Source of the DNA: Diploptera punctata
Lineage: Eukaryota; Arthropoda; Insecta; Blattodea; Blaberidae
Reading direction: 5' to 3'
NCBI GenBank assembly: GCA_030220185.1
Contig: JASPKZ010001233.1
Coordinates: 2,682,501 to 2,746,500 of the forward strand
DNA length: 64,000 bases
Within the stretch, counting starts at the first letter, position 1; each line of letters begins with the position of its first letter. Positions 55,815-64,000 of this stretch are shown here, one piece after another. The position numbers and the translations under genes are program-made. The notes below the pieces were generated by a model that did not search any database, was not told the DNA's origin, and saw only the letters and a list, made by a program, of their open reading frames with translations.

Positions 55815-56685
55815 AGTTTTTGCGAGTTGTTTAATTCTTCTCCTTCTTCTTCTTCTTCTTCTTCTTCTACTGCCTTTATGAGCCATGGCTGCTGTTAGAA
55901 CACTCTTCCATGCATCCCTTTCCAACTCCCTCCATCTCCATCCCCGGACCCCGACTTTTCGGAGGCCCCCCTGTACTCCATCCATCCATCTCAGCTTCGG
56001 TCTTCCTCTTCTTCTTCCTCCATCTGCTATCAGTAGTGTAAGCTTTCTAGCGGTATTCTCCTCCTCCATTCTCATTATATGACCCACCCATCTCAGTCTG
56101 CCTAATTTAATAACATTCACAATATCTGGGTCTGAATACATTGTAGATTTGATCGTTATATCTTATCCTCCATACTCCACGAGGATTTATAGGTCCCAGG
56201 ATCTTCCTCAGGATTTTCCTTTCAAAGATTCTCAGTCTTTCTCCATTTTCTCTGCTAAGTGTCCAACATTCACTTTCATAAATAGCAACTGGTCTCAGTA
56301 TGGTTTTGTAGATTTTTTAGTTTTGCATGCAGACTTAGAATTTGTGATTAGAATTGATCCTTAAGTGCATAATACCATCTGTTGGCTTGGAGAATCCTGC
56401 TCCTTATCCCCTTATTAATATTATTGTCATCAGTGATTATAGTGTCCAGATATTTAAATTCATGCACAATTTGAAGTTTATATTCGCCTATTTCTAGTCG
56501 TTCTTCAGCTAAGATCTGTTGGATATCTGCATAAATTTTGTTTTTTCTTAATTAATTTTGAGTCCCACATATTCTGCTTCTATGGAAATTGCATTAAAAG
56601 CTTCCGTTATAAAATTTATGGTCCGGCCAACAATAACTATATCTTCAGCATATGCCATCATCTGGGTGGATTTACTGTAGGCCTA
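55815..56685 (-). pseudogene. RTE-3 LINE, RT end and C-terminus, decayed
   Basis: Minus strand: MMAYAEDIVIVGRTINFITE (RT motif C; second D of YADD changed to E or shifted), LKIN, FERKILRKILGPINPRGVWR, GRLRWVGHIMRMEEENTARK and RRGRPKLRWMDGVQGGLRKV, then a (GAA)n tail seen as (TTC)n at about 55845-55868. Continues across the pogo-like insertion at 58046-58110. Confidence 0.78.
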
Positions 56686-57244
56686 CAGTAAAAGCTCCTT
56701 ATTAGCGGGGGATATGTTCCGCAAATATACCGCGAATATGGAATGGTAATTTGCATGGGTATATAGGCGATACGTTCCAAGATTACAAAATAGAATACAA
56801 ATTATCAAAATAATATAATTTAATGAGAGATTTTGAACAATTTCTATTAATTATTACTGTCAGGTTTAGGCAAGAACTTAAAGAACTCAGTATTTTTTTT
56901 TTCCTGTTTTGTCGCTTTTAAAAGGTCTTTCAATTAAGATTGATATTCAGCTGTGAATTCTGCAATAGAATTCCTTATTTTGTCTTCGGATTTCTTGATT
57001 AATTAAGATTGATACAGCGTGATATAGACGCAAACGACTCGCCAACGCGTATATACGGTCGAGCATTTCTATTTTTATTTTAAGCGGCAACGCTATTTTT
57101 TTTTTTTGTTCGGTACTAATTTTTCTTTCCTTTTACTCGACGTTATAAACTGGGGGAAAAAGCACAAGAGACATGTGTTATTGAATCAAAATTATAGCAA
57201 CGAATGACAAGTTGAAACAATAATATACCGATCGTAGCGACGAA

Positions 57245-57700
57245 GGCATATATATCATCATCATCATCCAGGGATTAAGCCTGTTGGCTCGTTCCGGTTT
57301 CATGAAAGCTAGAATTGTTAAAATTGTTCAGACTATCTTCTGTGTGGGTGTCCAACATTTCTCCTTCCGTGCGGTTTATAGTTTAGCAATGATTTTGGAA
57401 ATCTTTCTTCTGGCATTCTATCAATATGTTCTTTCCAGTTGTTCCTATATTTAATTATTCAGTCTATAAGTTTGAAAATATTTAGTTCTTTTCTTATATC
57501 TTCATACCTTTTCTTATCCAGCAGAGTAATATCCTGTTTTATTTCTTAAAAATCTCATCTCAGCTGCTTCCAATCTTTGTTCTTGTCTTCTAGTCCAACA
57601 TTCTGATCCATACATCAATACAGGAACAGCCATTACTTTATAAAATTTAATTTTTGTTTATTTTCTTGTGTTTTAATGGTTCTTTTAATAGAGCCACACA
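57245..57700 (-). pseudogene. LINE C-terminal region inside the pogo-like element
   Basis: Minus strand: VMAVPVLMYGSECWTRRQEQ then RLEAAEMRFLR, decayed middle, NARRKISKIIAKL, and tail LTILAFMKPERANRLNPW with (ATG)n. The same family tail is at 34360-34463. Confidence 0.65.
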
Positions 57701-57726
57701 TTAGATTAAATTTATTTATTTTGTCA

Positions 57727-57729
57727 TTA

Positions 57730-57783
<54 letters not shown>
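57727..57783. repeat. (CA)n(TA)n microsatellite
   Basis: Compound dinucleotide run, pure CA then pure TA. Confidence 0.9.
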
Positions 57784-57787
<4 letters not shown>

Positions 57788-58045
57788 ACTTCAAATACAA
57801 CAGCTTTTAACAATGAACTTTAGGGTTAGCGACAGTAAGGTTTGCTTTGTTTTGATATTTATTTGTCCATTTGATTTGAATCACTAGTTGTAAAATCCGC
57901 CTTGAAACCAGCCTGCAGTAAAAAAAAAAAAAAAAACTGCTGATGGTTAATGAAGGACACTAATCCTTCTAATTATACCGATTGGATCCGCGAATACAGG
58001 AATTGTGTCGCAGTTTTTTAACCCGCGAATAGGGAGCTTTTACTG

Positions 58046-58110
58046 TATATTGTACCATTTATATTAACTTTGGCATCTCTCAGTACCTTCTCGAGTGCAA
58101 GTTATTTAAT
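58046..58110 (-). pseudogene. RTE-3 upstream part beyond the pogo-like insertion
   Basis: Minus strand reads LEKVLRDAKVNINGTI, which precedes the YAEDI motif of 56685 in family order. This confirms that the pogo-like element split one LINE reading frame. Confidence 0.7.
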
Positions 58111-58392
58111 TACAAACCGGTAATTACATGACCTATGACTGTAATACAAGTAGGTCTAGTTACAGAGAGACGTAAGGTCAGTCTTAAACATTGCATCACT
58201 TCATTAATATGTATGAGTGCGATAAATACGATATCCTTGTTATTAACTATTGTGCCAGCTTTGTCGGTGTAAATGAACATGTCAGTTTTCTGATTATCCT
58301 CTTAATGTAGTTCTCCCATCAAGTTTACCCTTTGCAGTGCAGTTAGGTTAATGTACTGATCCCCAGATGAAAAATAGTATCAAATTATAACC
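58111..58392. other. AT-rich non-coding stretch
   Basis: Nothing recognised. Confidence 0.5.
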
Positions 58393-58775
58393 AAACTAGC
58401 TAATTCCTGGCGTGCGTTGCTACGCCTAAATAAATTAAATATTAAAGGTTAATTATATCATATGGTATACGCTGAGACTAACCAAACATGGTGATTGCTA
58501 GTCAGTTTTTAATTTCGGATTTCAAGTAAACTTCCACTTATTATTATAGGATTTCGCTCATTTTTTGATAATACCTACCTCGATTTATTTTAATATGATA
58601 TACTGAGTTTATTCGTCATACAACGAAAAATGTGACCCCTAGAGCGATTTTCACTTCAGGTGAACTCCTACACCTAATGGTTTTAGAGCATCCAATTGAG
58701 AATCTAAATCATCGAGAAACCCAATCAGACATACACAAAAAGTTTAGGAGGAATTCAGTGACAAACTCACGTTCT
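58393..58775 (+). repeat. R element, longest copy
   Basis: Starts ACTAGCTAATTCCTGGCGTG and ends near AAAGTTTAGGAGGAATTCAG. The middle matches 43366-43650 and 4222-4400 in reverse. Non-coding and unclassified. Confidence 0.6.
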
Positions 58776-58789
58776 GAAAAATGATATGT

Positions 58790-58796
58790 ACAAATA

Positions 58797-58882
<86 letters not shown>
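58790..58882. repeat. (TTA)n microsatellite
   Basis: About 90 bp of pure TTA directly 5' of a SINE-A. It produces a spurious poly-tyrosine open frame. Confidence 0.92.
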
Positions 58883-59212
58883 TCGTCCACCGCTGTGGTC
58901 TCGAGGTAGCGTGCTGCCTTGTCACGCAGCGGGCCCGGGTTCGATTCCCTGTCGGGACAGGCTCCTGGGTGAGGTTTTTTCGGGGTTTTTCTTCACCTCT
59001 AAGACAAATGTCAGGGCGCTTAGAGCCCAACGATCCCCGAAAATCATCCGGCCATCATCATCCTTATCATTATCATCATCATACACCGGTGCGGAAAGCA
59101 ACGGGAAGCTACCACACCTATAGTTCCCTGGTAAAGCTGCAAAGCATAGCACGAAATTGCTATTATTGCAGTGAAAGACTTGCCCTCGGTCAGAATTGCT
59201 ATGGGTGGATGG
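58883..59212 (+). mobile_element. SINE-A, full copy
   Basis: Head GTGGTCTCGAGGTAGCGTGC, B box GGGTTCGATTCCC, body CTGGGTGAGGTTTTTTCGGG and AAGACAAATGTCAGGGCGC, an (ATC)-rich middle, and end GTCAGAATTGCTATGGGTG. Confidence 0.88.
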
Positions 59213-59754
59213 ACTATTATTTCATGGAGGCTTTGAAGTGGTTAAGGGAATTACCAGTACTTTTAAAAGTGTAGTTGGCTAAAATCGGAATAAAGTGTAA
59301 ATAAGTCGTAATAATCAAAGAAAGTAATACTTGAGATTTGCTTCTTTTTTTTTTCATTTTAAAAAGAAAAAAAATTATACGTTTTCGATTTATTTTTTTC
59401 AGATCTTGCTCTATTAATCACAATCAGAAAGACGTGCATTTGTTTCTTGTATCAGAAGAGAAAACAGTCAATCAACTGATTGAAAAGAAACAAGAGTTTG
59501 ATGGTATTAAAGAGAATTTTCTAATTTCTTGTATTTGTATTATCTGACAAAAACACTCTTATTTTCTCAATTCTCTTGTATATTTTCTACTAAACAACTA
59601 CAAAAAAATGTCAATAACATTGTTTTGTTAAAAAGCTAACTGTATATTCATCAGACCGTATCTTATACTTCTAAATATTTCTGTTATTTTAAATATACAA
59701 GATTTTTCTTTCACATTTTCTTTCTATACAGAACGAAATAGAGTTCTACTTTCA
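59213..59754. other. AT-rich non-coding stretch
   Basis: No gene or repeat recognised. A 69-codon plus-strand frame at 59338-59547 has no family resemblance. Confidence 0.5.
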
Positions 59755-59885
59755 CAGATTATAGCTGGTTTTCTCAAACTGGAGCCGCTACTTATTGTAA
59801 CTATCTAAATTTCTCAAGATGCCGGGTGGACTCCCATACTGGCAGAAATTCCATGAGAAATTTCCTTCTCCATGTTAATTCGAAT
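59755..59885 (-). mobile_element. SINE-D, partial
   Basis: TTCTCAAACTGGAGCCGCTA, GTGGACTCCCATACTGGCAG and AATTCCATGAGAAATTTCC match the SINE-D middle. It continues directly into RTE-1 text. Confidence 0.65.
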
Positions 59886-60236
59886 AATCACAAATAGGAA
59901 TGAAAAGTACAAAGAAATTAAACAAGTCTCAATTCTGCAAATGCATGTCATTATACATTACAGGGACTCTTGTTCCAACTCCTTTCAGAAAACGTTAAAC
60001 TGAAAATATATAAAACCGTTATTCTCCCACTTATATGGACGCGAAACATGGATTCTTACTCTAAGGGATGAAACGAGATTACGAGTATTTGAGAATAAAG
60101 TTCTTAAGTTCTTAGGAATATTTTTGGAACAAAGCGAGATGAACAGGCGATGAATGGAGAAGACTACAAAACAGTGAACTACATGATCTTTATACGAAGC
60201 CAGATATAATAAGAACAGTTAAGTCCCGTAGACATA
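59886..60236 (+). pseudogene. RTE-1 fragment
   Basis: ITNRNEKYKEIK-like text, then RKRETWILTLRDETRLRVFE-type and NKVLK reading across small indels, ending at a KPDIIRTVKSRR-like segment where (TG)n begins. Confidence 0.65.
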
Positions 60237-60239
60237 CAT

Positions 60240-60253
60240 GCATACATACATAC

Positions 60254-60305
<52 letters not shown>

Positions 60306-60333
60306 GCGTGTGCGTGTGCGTGTGTGTGTGTGT
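60240..60333. repeat. (CATA)n and (TG)n microsatellite
   Basis: CATACATACA then about 70 bp of TG with CG variants. Interrupts RTE-1 sequence. Confidence 0.92.
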
Positions 60334-60466
60334 TATAATTAAATGTTTTTAACATTGAGCAATGCAAGCTTAACATGGTATGATAAGAAAAAAAAAATAT
60401 ATACGCAATAAATTAAATGTTCAAAATAAAGTTGTAGAAATTCATAAATATCAAAACAATTGTTTA

Positions 60467-60611
60467 CAACATGCCAAAGAAGGGACCCATCTCACTTTCC
60501 TAAATTAGCATTGCAGTATCAACCTAAAGGACTTCGATGTAAAAGAGGACCAAAATTCAGATGGACTGACGAACCACATATTACCAGCTTAAGTGAAGCA
60601 TTATTATTACG

Positions 60612-60643
<32 letters not shown>

Positions 60644-60668
60644 CATCATCATCATCATCATCATCATC
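60467..60668 (+). pseudogene. LINE C-terminus with (ATT)n(ATC)n tail
   Basis: LALQYQPKGLRCKRGPKFRW then TDEPHIT, followed by (ATT)n(ATC)n at 60600-60668. Same family as 14016-14100. Confidence 0.6.
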
Positions 60669-60894
60669 TTGTAATTTATGTGATTCAGGAAGAATACGCA
60701 ATGTTAAAGTTTTAAATATTAAGGATCTATTTCAGATAAAAATGAGAATTCAACTACAAAAATTGAAATAAGAATAACTGATGAAGAAAAGAACCATTGG
60801 TACGTTGAACTCAGTACTTTGGAATATAAATATAATATACAGAACGAAGAAAATTATATTTAAAGCTCTGTAATAAAGCATTTTATTGTAAAGG

Positions 60895-61205
60895 TCCAAA
60901 ACCTGGACAGTAAGTAGACAACAAGCCAACAAGCTGTTAGCAATAGAAATGGATTTTTGGAGGCGATCGACAAGAATTTCAAGAAGGTATAAAGTCTGAA
61001 ACAGCACAATGAGGGAAATTATGCAAATTAAAAAAATATTAGAAAAAATAGAAGAAAAACGTTTGAAGTGGTATGGACACCTCATAAGAATGGAAGAATA
61101 TAGAATACCAAGGAAGAATCTTGATAAGAAAGCTAATGGAAGAAGTGGAAGACGCAGATCTAGATGGGGTGAGGAGAAGTATGGATGGAAGCTAGATATT
61201 TGAGG
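60895..61205 (+). pseudogene. LINE C-terminal fragment
   Basis: EMDFWRRSTRISRRYKV, then MREIMQIKKILEKIEEKRLK, WYGHLIRMEEYRIPRKNLD and RRSRWGEEKYGWKLDI, stop. This is the post-RT region of an RTE-like family, related to RTE-2 in layout. Confidence 0.7.
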
Positions 61206-61374
61206 TAAGAAGATGTTTTATACAAATACTTCTGGCGACAAATCACTTTGGGTTGAAGGAGAACAATTGTATAAAATATTCCTAAAAAATACTATCTTGA
61301 GATCTCAGAGGAACAGTCTCAAACGAGTTCAATACTAATACAATTCATATCAAATTCCGTTAAGGTGAATAGTC

Positions 61375-61806
61375 GTAAGATAAAAGTCATCATCATCCTC
61401 CAGGGATTAAGCCCAATGGCCTGTTCCGATCTCATTATAGGTCGAATTGGTCCTTCCATCTCTTCAATGGTCTTCCCAACAATCTTCTCCCTTTTGGTTT
61501 ATAATTATACATTCTTCTTGGTATGCGCTGTTCATTCATTCGTAATACGTGCTGAAGATAAGCATTTTGATAATATTTTATTCTTTCACAGAGATTAAAT
61601 ATATTAAGTTCTGTTCTTATATATTATTTTTTATTTTTATCGGTCCTTTGATATCCTGCTATTGCTCTCAACATCTTCATTTCAGTAGCCTTTATTTGTT
61701 TACTATCTGCCTTTGTTAATGTCCAGGTTTCACATCCATAGATAAGAGATGGAACTGCCAATACTTTGTAAAACTTCAAAATAGTTTCTTTTCTAGTCTT
61801 ATTCAA
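61375..61806 (-). pseudogene. LINE C-terminal fragment
   Basis: Minus strand: KFYKVLAVPSLIYGCETWTL, TKADSKQIKATEMKMLRAIA and GYQRTDK, then QHVLRMNEQRIPRRMYNYK and GRPLKRWKDQFD-like text in shifted frames. Ends NRPLGLIPGG with an (ATG)n tail. Confidence 0.72.
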
Positions 61807-61912
61807 TAAAGTGCGTTTAAGATAAAAGTTAAAAATTAAAATGTTCCTGTTGGCAGGTGTCGTCGTCCTGAACTTTGTTAAAATGATGTATATAAAATAT
61901 TAACTGGAGGCC

Positions 61913-61935
61913 TTTCGGAAGTTAACTTCCATCAG
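61913..61935 (-). repeat. Hammerhead-like short palindrome, possible PLE end
   Basis: Minus strand: CTGATG, then palindrome GGAAGTTAACTTCC, then GAAA. The layout resembles a minimal hammerhead stem II, but A9 of the core is G and no GUC cleavage site is placed correctly. Confidence 0.3.
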
Positions 61936-62331
61936 CAGCAGGATGAACTTCTGCTATTCGTTGTTGTTGTTTACGACGATGTAGACTCCAAGTCCTCAAC
62001 CTAAACTAGTTCATGATGATGACGATGATGGTGATATCTAGGGATTGCAGGAGGTTAGAAACAACCTTAGGCTCATCATCGTCTTCAAAGTGTGGGCCCG
62101 TTCCGCTCCCCGCTGCATAATATGCTATAACCCTAGCAATAGTTCCTGAACAATGAAATTTGTAATGGGAGCTTAGATGCGAGTCCTGTACTAACCAGAT
62201 GTAGGTCTCAGCCAATAGGAAGTATGACCACACTTCATTGCTAACTCCCTCGCTAGCGAATATCAAATACAGTCACTGCTAAACATTTTTAAAATCTCAC
62301 TACAAAGATTAATTAATATAGGTAATCTTTA

Positions 62332-62550
62332 TCGTAGACTGCGATGGGCAGGACATGTGGCACGAATGGGAAATGAAAGACGTGCATGGAAGCTTTTTGT
62401 AGGAAAACCAGAGGGAAAACGCCCAGTTGGTAGACCAAGAATGAGGTGGGAGAATAATTGGCTCAGGATGGGGATATATGGAGAGCTTATGTCCGCGCGA
62501 CCATGAACCTACGGGTTCGATAGTGTCAGTGAGTTAGTTAGTTAGTTAGG
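62332..62550 (+). pseudogene. RTE-1 3' end
   Basis: RRLRWAGHVARMGNERRAWK then KPEGKRPVGRPRMRWEN, a deletion of about 40 bp, then WRAYVR-like text to GTTCGATAG and a (GTTA)n tail. Confidence 0.82.
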
Positions 62551-63439
62551 AGGCACTGCGTAAATAAAAAAATCACAAGTGTTAAGTAATTAACTAAATA
62601 CACATTCACATTGCACTATAATTTTAAGACTTGAGGCAGCAAGTGTACAAAATATTAGAATTAAAGTCTACGGTTTTAAATCTAAAATCAACACATCCGC
62701 GTCTCACTATAATTCTCTATGGACTGTACATAAGAACTGTTTTGTTTGTTCACGTGGCAGACAGGGAATTCACAGATCAGCAGTCTGGATAGGCTCTCCC
62801 ATTGGATTTACGGTCAAGGACATTGTTCAAAATCCCTTGCGCGACCTATACAGGTCGTCCTTCCAACGTCGTTTCGGTCTAGTATTTAGGCTGTATACTA
62901 AGTTTGGTATAGGTTGGTCAAGGAAAATAGCCTCATCAGCAACTTTCTATTAAGTAGCTGCCATTAAACATAAAGATGATTTTAACTGTGGGAAAAATCA
63001 TGATTAATAATTAAGACACGTTAATCAAGTGAACTTTGTTTGTCAATGTGGTAAACTAGAGCCCCGCGAGCCATATGTTACCCGCGGCATTCCTTTCTCT
63101 GACTCTCCTCGGCTGTATTCCCACAAAACACTAGGTAATTTGTTTTAAAGCTTTAGAAAAATAATAAATCAGTAAAGTGGGGGAATACCGATCATGGAGG
63201 TATTGCCGATCACGATTTTATTCAGAAACAACTATTATAACCGAGTTCTTCATATCTTCTTCTTCTTCTTCTTCTTCTTCCGTTGGCTGTACGGTCCCCT
63301 AAGAACTTAGGCCTTCTTTATAGCATCTGCTCATTCTTCTCTATTCCTAGTTGTCTGTCTCCATCGTTTAACCTTGATAGATAGATAGATGGAAAGCTCT
63401 GCGGCCATCACTTAAGTGTTGGCGGTGAGCGATCCATTT
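62551..63439. other. No supportable gene; (TTC)n
   Basis: A (TTC)n run lies at about 63258-63281. The rest shows no recognisable features. Confidence 0.5.
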
Positions 63440-63870
63440 TGGTCCTCCTTAATAGGTAGAACCCCGGGTTCCTGTAAAATACATTAGCCCCGGTTTAAAT
63501 TTTGAATTTAATTTTGAAGTTAATTAGCAGAGTGAAGTCGGAAGCGGACCTTTTGGGGTTCTATTCCAGCATTTGCTCTGTGGATTGAGGGAAACCGCTT
63601 AAAACCTCAATCGGAATAGTCGATCACGCGGGATCTTGCCAAGTTTGGCTTTCGGATGACTCTATATTGGGAGGGCATCCAGGCTTCTCTAACCTTCAGT
63701 TGTCTTAAATCTACCTCAACCTTATCCAACCATCTTATATTCTGTCTTCCAACCTTTCTTCTTCCTTGTAGTTTCCCTTCTAAAATGCTTCTTGCATTTT
63801 TGCGAGTAATTTTTGCATGTTTGTGTATTCTCAGCTTTTTATTTAACTTTCAATAAGGTGATAGGAATTA
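63440..63870 (-). pseudogene. LINE C-terminal end, decayed
   Basis: Minus strand: KLRIHKHAKITRKNARSILE, GKLQGRRKVGRQNIRWLDKV and EVDLRQLKVREAWMPSQYRV. GRRKVGRxxxRWLDxVExDLRxLxV is the typical C-terminal pattern of another RTE-like family. The upstream RT is absent. Confidence 0.6.
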
Positions 63871-63941
63871 CGCAAGTGTCCGGGGAACTCCGATCAAACA
63901 CAGGTACTAGAATACAATTTTTAAGATTAGTTGCTAGTATA

Positions 63942-64000
63942 CAGTTAAAGCTCCTTATTCGCGGGAGATATGCCACGAATACAGAAACCGCGAATATGAA
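63942..64000 (+). mobile_element. Start of a second pogo-like element, cut by window end
   Basis: CAGTTAAAGCTCCTTATTCG after TA (63940-63941), then GCGGGAGATATGCCACGAAT and CCGCGAATATGAA. Matches the left end of the element at 56686. Confidence 0.65.

Larger units (their letters stand above)
56686..58045. mobile_element. Pogo/Tigger-like non-autonomous element inserted in RTE-3
   Basis: CAGTAAAAGCTCCTTATTAG at 56686 faces its inverted form at 58045 (GAGCTTTTACTG), with TA on both sides. Repeated GCGAATA/CGCGG text inside the ends resembles pogo-type TIRs. No transposase is seen inside; the interior holds a LINE fragment (57245-57700) and (CA)n(TA)n. A second copy starts at 63942. Confidence 0.75.

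Noticed and set aside
58786..59274. 162-codon open frame starting with poly-Tyr
   Set aside because: It is (TTA)n fused to a SINE-A; there is no protein-like content beyond the repeats.
60179..60376. His/Thr-rich frame over the TG microsatellite
   Set aside because: Translation of (TG)n only.

Overview
This window looks like intergenic DNA from a large, repeat-rich arthropod genome, most likely an insect. It is AT-rich with many microsatellites. Nearly every recognisable protein fragment comes from a transposable element, and the element types are animal-specific: RTE-like and CR1/Jockey-like LINEs, Tc1/mariner elements, a pogo-like element, Penelope-like elements (PLEs) and tRNA-headed SINEs. 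The SINE and RTE content makes me suspect a cockroach or termite relative, but that is inference. I found no convincing intact host protein-coding gene in 64 kb. No prokaryotic signals, operons or CRISPR arrays are present.

Layout. 0-6 kb: two inverted tRNA-like copies (anticodon ACA) around a dispersed element, SINEs, a PLE GIY-YIG remnant, a nest of LINE, SINE and RTE pieces, and a MITE. 7.4-12 kb: two diverged copies of an ~850 bp repeat; one was split by a complete 1.5 kb Tc1-like element with ~147 bp terminal inverted repeats (TIRs), the other by a SINE with a 16 bp target duplication (TSD). 12-14 kb: CR1/Jockey-like LINE. 15-18 kb: decayed LINE ends. 17.8-21 kb: a nearly full-length RTE-like LINE. 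21.3-25.5 kb: mariner elements, a foldback repeat and an intron-bearing tRNA-Tyr pseudogene. 25.9-29.7 kb: a 239 bp tandem array of about 16 units, GC-richer than its surroundings. 29.7-39 kb: mostly AT-rich sequence with small tandem repeats, plus a tyrosine-recombinase-like fragment in an element whose ends match the MITE near 5 kb. 39-42 kb: a PLE palindrome with a hammerhead-like motif and a TIR element encoding an unnamed conserved arthropod protein. 43-49 kb: repeats, RTE pieces, and a 2.7 kb inverted duplication enclosing mariner remnants. 50-56 kb: an extreme nest in which a PLE palindrome sits in RTE family 1, which sits in RTE family 2, next to SINEs and another young RTE family 1 copy. 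56-64 kb: a LINE split by a pogo-like element, more SINEs and LINE tails, and the start of a second pogo-like copy at the window edge.

How the parts relate. The elements form a readable relative chronology through nested insertions and target duplications. SINEs and their probable LINE partners share 3' ends, and deletion derivatives sit near elements that keep coding remnants. Nothing here is clearly an active, intact element. The youngest copies (RTE-1 at 53985-55573, the LINE at 12138-13713, the PLE palindromes) carry only one to a few visible lesions. Labels such as RTE-1, RTE-2 and SINE-A to SINE-F are local to this annotation.
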